Source: Alistipes sp.
GTDB taxonomy: Bacteria; Bacteroidota; Bacteroidia; Bacteroidales; Rikenellaceae
Direction of reading: 5' to 3'
Assembly (NCBI GenBank): GCA_017408825.1
Contig: JAFQTX010000022.1
Coordinates: 1-64,000 of the forward strand
Length of the DNA: 64,000 bases
A program made the position numbers and the translations under genes. Positions within the stretch are counted from its first letter, which is position 1. Every line of letters starts with the position of its first letter. Positions 51,438-60,300 of the stretch are shown here, piece after piece. Under the pieces are notes generated by a model that saw only the letters and a list, made by a program, of their open reading frames with translations, made no database searches and was not told where the DNA came from.

Positions 51438-52618
51438 GTAAGCTATTTAACATTTGTAATATATACATTTTTCTAGGATGTTTATATGCCTTACAGGGTA
51501 TCATATATGCTCAAGGTATAATTTCACAGGGCATCTTGGCCGTATTCCTAAGTATATCTCTATATTGCGTTGTAAAAATACATTTCCAATCAGACATTCC
51601 ATCATTGTTTAAAATTATGGACATACTATTGATCGTATCTACGCTTTACGGCTTGATAATGATGTTTGATGGGCAACAATATTTCATTAAAGAATCATGT
51701 GAATACTATCCTAAAATTGAATTTCTAAAAAACATATACTCATCTCTATTACCCATCTATACTTTTTACTATTTCTCCAAACAGGGATTAATAAGTCAAA
51801 AAAATATATGTTGCTGGACAATAGTTTTTGTAATCATAGCAACAATCGTATTTTGGGCAGATCATCAAGCGAAACTCGAGTCAGCCCTTGCTATGGGTTG
51901 GACAAATGATGAGTTTACCAATAACAATGGGTACGTATTTTTATCTTTTTTACCACTGTTATTCTTTTTTAATAAGCATAAAACCATCCAATATGGATTA
52001 CTAATATATATCTTAGTATTTATATTAATGTCAATGAAAAGAGGAGCAATACTTATTGGTGCATTAGCTCTAATCTGGTTTGTATATAGGACATTCAAAG
52101 CATCTTCTAAAAACTCTCGAATAGCACTATTGGTTATTGTCAGTATTGCGCTTATTTGCATCTCTCAATATGTTATATATTTATACGAGACAAGTGATTA
52201 TTTCCAACTACGACTAAATAATACATTAGCAGGAGATAGTAGTGGAAGAAACGTAATATATAAAGACTTATACACCCATTTTTTATACCAAACATCTAAT
52301 ATGCAATTTCTATTTGGAATGGGAGCTAATGGCACACTAAATGTCACGTACAATTTAGCACATAACGATTGGCTTGAAATTATTACTAACCATGGGATTA
52401 TGGGTCTTATAGTATATACAGCTTTTTGGATAGCAATATTTGCAACGCTCTATAATACTAAGCAGTATGATAATATATATTCAATATTTTTTATGCTCGT
52501 TTTGATATATTTTGTTATGACATTCTTCTCAATGTCATATAATAATATTCCCATGTACTCTGCTCTAGCTTTCGGATACTGCATAGCGTATGTATACCAT
52601 AAACCACATAATATATAA
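51434..52618 (+). CDS. wzy: O-antigen/capsule polymerase, Wzy type
   Basis: This 394-aa protein has about 11 hydrophobic segments and a periplasmic loop before YNLAHNDWLEIITNHGIMGL, a pattern common in O-antigen ligases and polymerases. It is strongly AT-rich. It overlaps the TupA-like gene by 4 bases. Together with wzx it indicates Wzx/Wzy-dependent assembly. Wzy proteins are poorly conserved, so the call rests on topology, the HNDWLE motif and position. Confidence 0.82.
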   Translation: MSKLFNICNIYIFLGCLYALQGIIYAQGIISQGILAVFLSISLYCVVKIHFQSDIPSLFKIMDILLIVSTLYGLIMMFDGQQYFIKESCEYYPKIEFLKNIYSSLLPIYTFYYFSKQGLISQKNICCWTIVFVIIATIVFWADHQAKLESALAMGWTNDEFTNNNGYVFLSFLPLLFFFNKHKTIQYGLLIYILVFILMSMKRGAILIGALALIWFVYRTFKASSKNSRIALLVIVSIALICISQYVIYLYETSDYFQLRLNNTLAGDSSGRNVIYKDLYTHFLYQTSNMQFLFGMGANGTLNVTYNLAHNDWLEIITNHGIMGLIVYTAFWIAIFATLYNTKQYDNIYSIFFMLVLIYFVMTFFSMSYNNIPMYSALAFGYCIAYVYHKPHNI

Positions 52619-52624
52619 ATTCAA

Positions 52625-53710
52625 ATGAGTAAACGAGTTTTATGCATAATCGACACCTTTCGCATAGGTGGTGGTGCGCAAACACAATTGGCGGGTCTTT
52701 GTGTTATGCTTAAACAGCATAATTACGACGTTTACGCATTATCCTATCATAAGGTTGATGATAAAGACTCGCTCTCTCCATATCTCAGAGAAAATGGGAT
52801 TATCACATCTTGTTTATCAAAAGCAACGAATATGTGGTCAAAATTTCAAGGTGTAAAGAAGAAAATCGCACAAGTGAATCCTGATACGGTAATCGCATAC
52901 ATTGATGGTCCAACAATAATATGTTCTGCAATAAAGGCCTTAGGCGGCAAATTTAGGCTAATCGTTTCTGAGCGTAATGTTACACAAAAACTGACGTTGC
53001 ACGAGCGCATTAAATTCTGGATGTATCGTTATGCAGATCTCATCGTTCCAAATGCACATACACAAGCGAAGTTTATATCTAAGCATTATACCAAACTGAG
53101 TAAAAAGGTACGCACAATATCAAACTTTGTTGATACCACAAAATTCAAATTTAGGTCTATAAACTTCAATACAAATAAGAGATTAGAAATCCTTGTTGTG
53201 GCACGTATAAACCCACAGAAAAATCTCATTACCTTCCTCAAAACTATAAACATCCTTAAAAATATAGGCTTAGATTTCCATATAGATTGGTATGGCAAAA
53301 AAGATCGTGACTACTTTTTAATGTGTTGTGATAAAGTGAATGAGTTTGGACTATCCGAATACATCTGTTTTCATGACGCTATTAAAGATATTAACAATAT
53401 ATATTGCAACTTAAAGTATGATGTGTTTTGTCTTCCCTCACTCTTTGAGGGGTGTCCTAACACACTTGCCGAAGCCATGGCAAGCGGACTTCCAATACTA
53501 TGTAGTGATGTATGCGACAACTCTAAATATGTAGAGGGCAATGGCATCCTATTTGATCCATTAAATGCCACATCTATTGCAGGGGCGATAATTGAGTACG
53601 CTCAACTATCAACAGAAAAAAAACAAAATATGGGACGAATAAGCAGAGAGAGGGCTGAAAAATATCTCTCAACTGAGAATTTTATAAGGAACTATAAGGA
53701 GATAATATAA
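52625..53710 (+). CDS. Glycosyltransferase family 4 (GT-B fold), first of three
   Basis: This 361-aa protein starts with CIIDTFRIGGGAQTQLAGLC and has the C-terminal nucleotide-sugar site PSLFEGCPNTLAEAMASGLP, where the Glu pair is the retaining GT4 signature. It should add a sugar to the lipid-linked repeat unit on the cytoplasmic side. The gene is AT-rich like the polymerase. Donor and acceptor cannot be predicted. Confidence 0.88.
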   Translation: MSKRVLCIIDTFRIGGGAQTQLAGLCVMLKQHNYDVYALSYHKVDDKDSLSPYLRENGIITSCLSKATNMWSKFQGVKKKIAQVNPDTVIAYIDGPTIICSAIKALGGKFRLIVSERNVTQKLTLHERIKFWMYRYADLIVPNAHTQAKFISKHYTKLSKKVRTISNFVDTTKFKFRSINFNTNKRLEILVVARINPQKNLITFLKTINILKNIGLDFHIDWYGKKDRDYFLMCCDKVNEFGLSEYICFHDAIKDINNIYCNLKYDVFCLPSLFEGCPNTLAEAMASGLPILCSDVCDNSKYVEGNGILFDPLNATSIAGAIIEYAQLSTEKKQNMGRISRERAEKYLSTENFIRNYKEII

Positions 53711-53712
53711 AA

Positions 53713-54819
53713 ATGCATATTCTTCACATAATAGATGACATGAGTATGGGGGGAGCACAAAGTCTTCTTGCAGAGTTAACCCCGATACAGATACAGCACG
53801 GACACTGCGTAACAATTTTGGAACTCAAAGAGGCTACAGACAAAACGCTAATTAACAGAGTCACGAATGCCGGTGTCAACGTTATATCAATATCTAAAAG
53901 ACGCAGAGTACGAAACCCTCTAAATATTTTTTCGATAATCCCATACCTAAAGCAGTATGATATTGTCCACGTTCATCTATTTCCCGCAAATTATTGGACT
54001 GCATTAGCCAAAATAGTCAGCTTCAGCAAGACTCCAATTATCACAACCGAGCATTCCACAAATAACAAACGAAGAAATATTCCAATATTCAAGTACATAG
54101 ATGCGTTCATATATAATAGGTATCAAAAGGTAGTAGCTTGTGCCGACAAAGCATTGGAAACTTTCAAGGCGAGGTATCCAAACACTAAATGTACCTCTAT
54201 ACCTAATGGAGTAGATATTTCGAAATACAAGAACGCTCAACCATATACAAAACAAGAACTCGCAGATATTGCTGAAGATAGTTTCGTCACGACCATGGTT
54301 GCGCGATTTGATTACCCTAAACGTCAAGATATATTAGTTGAAGCTATATCGCTTCTACCAGATAAATATCACGCTATTTTTGTTGGAGGCACATCCGAGG
54401 ATTTGGGATTACAAAAAACACAAAAGCTATCGCGCGATTTAGGAGTTAGCGACCGAGTTCATTTTCTATACCTACGTTCAGATGTACCTAAAATTTTGAA
54501 AACATCAGATGTAATACTAATGTCATCTGAATACGAAGGATTATCTCTATCTTCAATTGAAGGAATGGCAAGTGGGCATCCATTTGTCGCCACAGATGTT
54601 AATGGGCTTCGAGAGGTTGTTAGTGGCGCTGGTGTATTAGTGCCTTGTGGCGATGCTAAGGCTTTAGCTGAAGTCTTACATAAATTATCGTCTGACTCCA
54701 CATACAACAGTAGCATCACTGCAAAGTGTCTAAAACGAGCAGAAGAATATGACATTACGAATGTCTATACCAAATATATGGATACCTACAATCAATTGAC
54801 TCAAAATTCCAAGTCATGA
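53713..54819 (+). CDS. Glycosyltransferase family 4 (GT-B fold), second of three
   Basis: This 368-aa protein starts HIIDDMSMGGAQSLLAELTP and carries MVARFDYPKRQDIL and the GT4 signature SSEYEGLSLSSIEGMASGHP. It is closely packed after the first glycosyltransferase (2 bases) and overlaps the third by 4 bases. It is AT-rich. It should extend the repeat unit; the sugar is unknown. Confidence 0.89.
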   Translation: MHILHIIDDMSMGGAQSLLAELTPIQIQHGHCVTILELKEATDKTLINRVTNAGVNVISISKRRRVRNPLNIFSIIPYLKQYDIVHVHLFPANYWTALAKIVSFSKTPIITTEHSTNNKRRNIPIFKYIDAFIYNRYQKVVACADKALETFKARYPNTKCTSIPNGVDISKYKNAQPYTKQELADIAEDSFVTTMVARFDYPKRQDILVEAISLLPDKYHAIFVGGTSEDLGLQKTQKLSRDLGVSDRVHFLYLRSDVPKILKTSDVILMSSEYEGLSLSSIEGMASGHPFVATDVNGLREVVSGAGVLVPCGDAKALAEVLHKLSSDSTYNSSITAKCLKRAEEYDITNVYTKYMDTYNQLTQNSKS

Positions 54820-55928
54820 CAAAGCTATTTATAATAGTTAACGAGGATAGGTTTTTGCTGTCGCATCGTCGAGAGATTACTGAGCAAGCCATTGCTGAGG
54901 GCTTGGACGTTACGATTGTGGCGAAAGACACTGGGCAAAGACAAAAAATTGAGGCTCTCGGAGCTAAATTCATAGACCTCCCCGTAAACCCAACGGGAAT
55001 GAATCCCGTTCAAGAGCTAAAGACACTGCGCTTTCTAACGCAACTTTTCAAACGTGAGAAGCCCGACATTGTACACAATGTAGGCCTTAAGTGTATGCTT
55101 TGGGGTGCATTGGCAGCCAAACTCACAAGGCGACCACGAGTGATAAATGCAGTAAGTGGTTTAGGTATCATGTTCGCTGAGGCTAAGCTATCTCTTTATG
55201 CACGCATAATCCTACGCATCCTACGTTTTTCAGATAGTAAGAGGCGCTCTAAATACATATTCCAGAATAGCGACGATAGGCAGATATTCCTTAATAATGG
55301 TATTGCCACAGATGAGCAATGTGCCTTTACCAAGGGCTCAGGCGTAAACCTCAACGAGTATATCGCAAAAGCGGAGCCTGCCGAAGGCCCAATCACCATA
55401 CTCTTCACTGGCCGTATGGTGCGAGAGAAGGGCGTGATGATACTCATTGAGGCGGCAGATATGCTACGTGAGAAGTACGGCAACAAGGTTAGATTTTGGC
55501 TCTGCGGAAGTCTTTCTGACAATCCCAAAGCCCTATCACGTGAAGAACTGGAGTCTCGTTGCGATGATAAATATATCGTGTGGTTAGGACACAGAACCGA
55601 TATTAAGGAGCTATTACAGCAGTCGCACATCGTAGCATTCCCATCGTACTATCGTGAGGGAGTACCTAAGAGTCTTATCGAGGCCTCAGCATCGGGACGC
55701 CCAATAGTAACAACCGAATCGGTGGGCTGTCGTGACTGTGTTGAGGAGGGCGTCAATGGATTCAAAGTGCCAATCAAAAACCCTAAAGCCTTAGCCGAAA
55801 AGTTAGAAATACTCATCAACGATAAGAATCTTCGTAGTCAAATGGGGCGAGCATCACGAGAATTTGCCGAGCGAGATTTCTCGGTAGATCGAGTTGTTGA
55901 GACCCATATGAACTTATACAAGCAATAA
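54816..55928 (+). CDS. Glycosyltransferase family 4 (GT-B fold), third of three
   Basis: This 370-aa protein shows LSHRREITEQAIAEGLDVTI, IVHNVGLKCMLWGALAAKL, ILFTGRMVREKGVMILIEAA and the donor site PSYYREGVPKSLIEASASGRP (split: PSYYREGVPKSL, IEASASGRP). It resembles capsule transferases of the PglA/WbpX group. Base composition returns toward the host level, marking the end of the AT-rich block. Confidence 0.89.
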   Translation: MTKLFIIVNEDRFLLSHRREITEQAIAEGLDVTIVAKDTGQRQKIEALGAKFIDLPVNPTGMNPVQELKTLRFLTQLFKREKPDIVHNVGLKCMLWGALAAKLTRRPRVINAVSGLGIMFAEAKLSLYARIILRILRFSDSKRRSKYIFQNSDDRQIFLNNGIATDEQCAFTKGSGVNLNEYIAKAEPAEGPITILFTGRMVREKGVMILIEAADMLREKYGNKVRFWLCGSLSDNPKALSREELESRCDDKYIVWLGHRTDIKELLQQSHIVAFPSYYREGVPKSLIEASASGRPIVTTESVGCRDCVEEGVNGFKVPIKNPKALAEKLEILINDKNLRSQMGRASREFAERDFSVDRVVETHMNLYKQ

Positions 55929-55937
55929 CCCAAGTCT

Positions 55938-57035
55938 ATGACGCAGACACTACTATACCTAATCCGAGTGGGAATGCAAGGGACAAAAACCTTGAGTCCC
56001 GAGCAGGCGCTGTGCGATGTTTGCTGGTCGGAGGTGTATAAGATGGCGGCGGAGCAGGGGGTGGCGGCGATTGCGTGGCGTGGTGTACAGCAGCTCATAA
56101 GTGAGGGTGTGATACCCGCAGACAAGGCTCCCGACAGAGCAACAAAACTCCGTTGGGCACTACATACTGAGCAGACTGCCGAGAGGTATCGTAAGCAGCG
56201 TAACACTATAATCAAGCTCTGCGACATATACTCCGAGGCTGGCATTAAGATGCTTATACTCAAGGGATATGGTATAAGCCTATTATATCCTCATCCCGAG
56301 GATCGTGCCTGCTGCGACATCGACATATGGCTCTTTGGCGAGCAGCAACGTGCCGATGATCTTCTGCGCCAGAAGCTGAACATAAAGATTGATGAGGATA
56401 GGCACCATCACACCGTATTTTATGTCGATGGCGTGATGGTCGAGAACCACTACGACTTCCTCAACATAGCCTCGCACCTCTCAAATCGTGATATTGAGCA
56501 GAGACTTAAAGCATTAGCTACCACGCCCGAGAGTTTTGACATAGATGGTCGCACGATATATCGCCCCAATGCCAACCACCATGCTCTGTTCCTTGTGCGT
56601 CATGCAGCTGCGCACTTTGCAGCCGTAGAGATTGTCCTTCGCCACATCATCGACTGGGCCATGTTCGTACGTCACTACCACAACGATATTGACTGGGAGT
56701 GGCTACGTGGTGTGTGCCAGTTCCACAACATGGATAAGTTTCTCGATACGCTCAACGCCTTGGCCTCGGAGATTTGTGACATAGACCTGAGTCTGATGCC
56801 TGGTACGGTACGCCGCAAGGAACTTGAGCATCGCATACTTAATGACATACTCACTCCCGAGTTCTCGGAGCATAAGCCTGATAAAGGGTTGTTCCGAGTA
56901 ATCGCCTACAAGTGTCGCCGTTGGTGGGCAAACCGATGGAAGCAAGGCATTGTGTATCAAGAGAATACGATAAAAAGGTTCTTTATCCAGGTATACGGGC
57001 ATATCGCAAAGCCTAAGTCGATAAGTAAAATTTAA
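55938..57035 (+). CDS. Nucleotidyltransferase-fold protein (NTP_transf_5-like), last gene of the capsule locus
   Basis: This 365-aa cytoplasmic protein contains KMLILKGYGISLLYPHPEDR followed by ACCDIDIWLFGEQQ, a polymerase-beta-like nucleotidyltransferase core with the Asp-x-Asp metal site. Proteins of this family recur at the ends of Bacteroidota polysaccharide loci and in some peptide-biosynthesis clusters, without a settled function. It begins 9 bases after the last glycosyltransferase. Helical regions fill the N- and C-terminal thirds. A role in transferring a nucleotide or sugar phosphate is only inferred. Confidence 0.75.
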   Translation: MTQTLLYLIRVGMQGTKTLSPEQALCDVCWSEVYKMAAEQGVAAIAWRGVQQLISEGVIPADKAPDRATKLRWALHTEQTAERYRKQRNTIIKLCDIYSEAGIKMLILKGYGISLLYPHPEDRACCDIDIWLFGEQQRADDLLRQKLNIKIDEDRHHHTVFYVDGVMVENHYDFLNIASHLSNRDIEQRLKALATTPESFDIDGRTIYRPNANHHALFLVRHAAAHFAAVEIVLRHIIDWAMFVRHYHNDIDWEWLRGVCQFHNMDKFLDTLNALASEICDIDLSLMPGTVRRKELEHRILNDILTPEFSEHKPDKGLFRVIAYKCRRWWANRWKQGIVYQENTIKRFFIQVYGHIAKPKSISKI

Positions 57036-57067
57036 TGCTTTTATTAGGTTAAATCATATATTTTACC

Positions 57068-57075
57068 TACCTTTG
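57068..57075 (+). promoter_or_regulatory. -7 box (TACCTTTG) of the VWA/WG gene pair
   Basis: TACCTTTGC precedes the ATG at 57115 by 39 bases. No clean TTTG is seen 19-21 bases upstream. A weak hairpin, AGGTTAAAT...ATTTTACCT (about 57048-57067), could end capsule transcription just before it. Confidence 0.6.
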
Positions 57076-57114
57076 CTTAGGTGATTTTACCTGAACTAAA
57101 TACCCCAATTCCAC

Positions 57115-57969
57115 ATGTATTCTAGACCTATTACGCACATGCATCGTACGGCGTTTGTCATCTTGCTCGACTGCTCAACATCGATGCAGGCGACAACTTC
57201 GCTCAATGCGGTGTCTATGAGTAAGGCAGATGCTGTGGCTACGGTGTGTAATTTTATGCTCGACGAGCTCCTCGAGCGAGCTACACGTGGCCAGGAGGTA
57301 CGCAACTACTACGACATTGCGGTGTTGGGTTATTCGGACAAGAGCGTGAGATCGCTAATCTCGGATCCTAACGAGGAATTTATACCCATCGACCGTCTTG
57401 CCAAGATTGCTCCAATGCCTCAGACTCGTTGTTTCGACCAGATTTTAGATGATGGTTGCACAACATCGGCATTCTTCAGCCTACGACCATGGATAGAGGC
57501 ACAGGCTTTGGGTGACACTCCTATGCATATGGGATTGGCACACACCGCCATAATACTTGAGAAGTGGTGTTCAAAGCCCGAGAACCAGGATAGCTTTCCT
57601 CCCATCGTCTTTCACATCACCGATGGCGAAGCCACAGATGCTAAGCCTGCAGAGTTGATCAACATCGCACGCAGCATCACCGGCACACAGACCAACGATG
57701 GCAACACGCTACTAATAAACATAAAGCTATGCACCGAGGAGGGCAAAAGCGTGCTCTTCCCCTCCGACCTCGAAAAGCAGGATGGCAACACCAACCATCT
57801 TGCGCTCTACGAGATGTCGAGCATTATACCTAAGCAACTCGAGCCGCTCATTGCCGCCATTGCAAATCACACCAATCCTGGTCCATACAGAGGCTTAGCC
57901 CTCAATGCCTCGCCTTGCGAGGTACTATCCATACTCAACATCGGTTCTGAGAGTGTTAATATCATCTAA
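57115..57969 (+). CDS. VWA-domain protein (TerY-like)
   Basis: This 284-aa cytoplasmic-looking protein is almost entirely a von Willebrand A domain. The metal-ion site is complete by eye: D-x-S-x-S in LLDCSTSMQA (about 18-24), a Thr in the middle loop (GDTPMHMGLAH) and Asp in HITDGEATDAKP. It resembles TerY/TerF-type VWA proteins. A start at the ATG at 57139 is possible. The next gene begins 3 bases after its stop, so the two form a unit. VWA domains mediate metal-dependent protein contacts; the partner is probably the downstream protein (inference). Confidence 0.78.
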   Translation: MYSRPITHMHRTAFVILLDCSTSMQATTSLNAVSMSKADAVATVCNFMLDELLERATRGQEVRNYYDIAVLGYSDKSVRSLISDPNEEFIPIDRLAKIAPMPQTRCFDQILDDGCTTSAFFSLRPWIEAQALGDTPMHMGLAHTAIILEKWCSKPENQDSFPPIVFHITDGEATDAKPAELINIARSITGTQTNDGNTLLINIKLCTEEGKSVLFPSDLEKQDGNTNHLALYEMSSIIPKQLEPLIAAIANHTNPGPYRGLALNASPCEVLSILNIGSESVNII

Positions 57970-57972
57970 ACT

Positions 57973-58935
57973 ATGGAGCTATGCACCATCATTGAGTTTC
58001 GCACAGCGTTAGCTCAGCCTTCTCACTATTTCAGATCGCTACGCAACATTGATGCCGACCTCACAACGCTCTGTCGCTCACGACATTTTGCGGAGTGTCG
58101 TGCTGTGGTGAACGGTCAAAATGCTATCATCTACGCACCGATATCTCCCGTGGCTATAGAGTATGTCTCTCGAGCACAACGCACGCTTAGCGGCATACAA
58201 TCACGTTGCGTCACACCTATGCAAGTATACAGCGATGAGCTACGATGCGGCATAACCTGTGAGCGATACTGCTCTATCATCATCGAGTTTCCCGCTATGG
58301 GCACACCGCTCGCTGAAGCGCTATACACTATGTCGCACGATAGGCTTGTTGCGGGTCTCGAGCAGTTCTATGCAAGGCTTACGGAGTGTAACATCAGCCA
58401 TAACCATATCGACGAGTGTAACATAATCGTAGACAATCGTGGCGAGTGGCACGCTATACGTCAATATTACACCTCAGAGGGCACTCTGGGCGATGATGCC
58501 TCACGCAAGCGACTCAGCGAACTTATCGACCGCTACGCACTTGCCGATGGCGAGAGACTTATGCAGCTCCACGAGGAGTATGCTTCGTATGGTGCTGCGA
58601 ATATCGTTGAGCAGCGTCAGCGCATTGAGCAGTGCGGGCTAATAGGTTTTGCCGATGCTTATGGAGAGATGGTTGTCGAGTGCAAGTACGCTGCTGCCAG
58701 CGATTTTGCCGAGTGTCGTGCTGTGGTTACCGACACGGAACATCGCATGGGACTTATCGACAACTTTGGAGTTGAGGTTATCCCCACGCTCTACGATGAG
58801 CTTATCTACGACGCAACATCGGGATATTCGTGGGCATCAAAAGATGCTCTATGGGCTAAATTCAACTACCTCGGCGAGCGCATCAGCGATTGGCGTGATA
58901 GGTTGGAGATAGATATTGATTTCGATGAGGCATAG
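57973..58935 (+). CDS. Degenerate kinase-like protein with C-terminal WG-like repeats
   Basis: This 320-aa protein has two parts. Residues about 1-195 contain SHNHIDECNIIVDNRGEWHA, which looks like a protein-kinase catalytic loop (H-x-D-x-K-x-x-N) with His for the catalytic Asp and Asp for the Lys; no obvious ATP-binding Lys was found upstream, so it reads as a pseudokinase. Residues about 215-315 hold WG-like repeats (GLIGFADAYGEMVVECKYAA, MGLIDNFGVEVIPTLYDELI). It is translated right after the VWA gene. The kinase interpretation is inference from one motif; the WG-like repeats are clearer. No signal peptide was seen. Confidence 0.62.
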   Translation: MELCTIIEFRTALAQPSHYFRSLRNIDADLTTLCRSRHFAECRAVVNGQNAIIYAPISPVAIEYVSRAQRTLSGIQSRCVTPMQVYSDELRCGITCERYCSIIIEFPAMGTPLAEALYTMSHDRLVAGLEQFYARLTECNISHNHIDECNIIVDNRGEWHAIRQYYTSEGTLGDDASRKRLSELIDRYALADGERLMQLHEEYASYGAANIVEQRQRIEQCGLIGFADAYGEMVVECKYAAASDFAECRAVVTDTEHRMGLIDNFGVEVIPTLYDELIYDATSGYSWASKDALWAKFNYLGERISDWRDRLEIDIDFDEA

Positions 58936-58961
58936 GCCTCGCACGACAATTAATATCAAAC

Positions 58962-59202
58962 GAGGGGGGGTAACAAGTATGGTTTTGTGTCTGCGAAGGC
59001 CGAAAAGCCACAGTTTACTGAAGTCTAAATAAGAGTTTTGGGGGCGAGCATTTTGTTGTTATAGGTCATTTACCGATACCGCCGAGCAATACTCTTGCAG
59101 TCCTTAGATAGAGTGCCCACCTGCCGAGATAATTCAGCAAGCGGACGTAGATGCTACCTTATCACAACAACCTTCAACAAAATAGGCTTTTTAGTCAGCC
59201 TC
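58962..59202. repeat. Degraded third copy of the 120-bp element, interrupted
   Basis: GAGG...AACAAGTATGGTTTTG and then CTGCGAAGGCCGAAAA, CCACAGTTTACTGAAG, TAAATAAGAG and GGGGGCGAGCATTTTG (58962-59056) follow copy 2 with many changes. The matching right end CTTTTTAGTCAGCCTC (one mismatch) appears only at 59187-59202, where it overlaps the end of the phosphoesterase gene. About 130 bases lie between, including gene-3'-end repeat C. Confidence 0.6.
59133..59172. repeat. Gene-3'-end repeat, copy C
   Basis: TTCAGCAAGCGGACGTAGAT then GCTACCTTATCACAACAACC matches copies A and B in the core AGCGG-n-n-GTAGATGC and CCTTATC. It lies 19 bases beyond the phosphoesterase stop. Confidence 0.65.
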
Positions 59203-60285
59203 ATTCTTACGTTTAACGTCTACCACCAGCATATCACTATTTGTGCCGATACGGAATGGAGGGCCCCAAAGAGATAATCCTTGGAGCACATAGGCGTGTG
59301 TCGATGACCACTTACGATAGCCGTGGCTCTGGTCGTACATAGCATCCGTAAGCCAGCTTATGGGCCACACCTGACCACGATGTGTATGTCCCGAGATGTG
59401 GAGGTCTACACCACATTTTTCGCTCTCCGCAATATCATATGGCTGATGGTCAATGACGACCGTAAAACAGCTGTTATCAACACTATCGGCAAGCTCCTCG
59501 ACACTCTTTCGACGCATATTCATACGGTCATCACGACCAATTATCACAACACCATCATCAACCCTCACAACGCTATCACGTAGTAGGCATATTGGTGTTC
59601 GCTGTATGAACTCCGAGCAGGCATCTATACCCGATATATACTCGTGGTTTCCCACCGCCATATAGACACCTTTAGGTGCTGATATTCGTTTTAGCTCCTC
59701 CTCCATATGCGCCTCCTCGACAGGTCGTATGCTATTATCTATGAGATCACCCACGATAAGCACCACGTCGGGATGCTGCTCATTTATCATATCAACATAG
59801 CGTGCCAATGCCTTACGACTTGTACCATATCCGAGGTGAACATCGCTAACAGCAACTATGCGTAGCTCCTCGACAAGAGGTTTATCGGTCTCTATTTTAA
59901 GATTTTCGATACGAGGATGATGATAGTTTATGTTTCCAGCTATAAGCAGCAACGTGGTGACACCCAGCGCATACCATACGCCGTGCTGCATCTGAGGGAG
60001 TATCACGTGAACGATGTCTAAGATAGCTGTGGCAAGCACCATATATAGTAGGAATACCATCCACCACGAGCCCACGGTAAATAGCGTTCGGTGCACCACC
60101 TCGCCCAGCGGCAGATTACGTGCTGCGATGGCAACGAAGAGTGCCACCGACAGCAGCCAAAACACCACTGCGAACAGCGCACGACAGGGCATAGGCAACT
60201 CGCCGATGGCCTGCCATAGACGCATAAACAGATAGACGTTAGCCCCAAAATAGATGGCCAAAGCAGCAATTACACTCCAAATCAT
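59191..60285 (-). CDS. Membrane metallophosphoesterase (calcineurin-like)
   Basis: This 364-aa protein has four or so N-terminal helices (to about 125) followed by a calcineurin-like domain. Metal ligands are seen in AVSDVHLGYG (Asp, His), IVGDLIDNSI (Asp), AVGNHEYISG (Asn, His) and HISGHTHRGQVWP (His). Relatives such as YkuE and YaeI/LpxG-like proteins act on lipid substrates. The active domain probably faces the cytoplasmic or periplasmic membrane surface; this cannot be settled here. The last codons fall in a degraded 120-bp element, so the C terminus may have been rebuilt by it. Confidence 0.88.
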   Translation of the reverse strand: MIWSVIAALAIYFGANVYLFMRLWQAIGELPMPCRALFAVVFWLLSVALFVAIAARNLPLGEVVHRTLFTVGSWWMVFLLYMVLATAILDIVHVILPQMQHGVWYALGVTTLLLIAGNINYHHPRIENLKIETDKPLVEELRIVAVSDVHLGYGTSRKALARYVDMINEQHPDVVLIVGDLIDNSIRPVEEAHMEEELKRISAPKGVYMAVGNHEYISGIDACSEFIQRTPICLLRDSVVRVDDGVVIIGRDDRMNMRRKSVEELADSVDNSCFTVVIDHQPYDIAESEKCGVDLHISGHTHRGQVWPISWLTDAMYDQSHGYRKWSSTHAYVLQGLSLWGPPFRIGTNSDMLVVDVKRKNEAD

Positions 60286-60300
60286 ATCGTCAATTTCATC

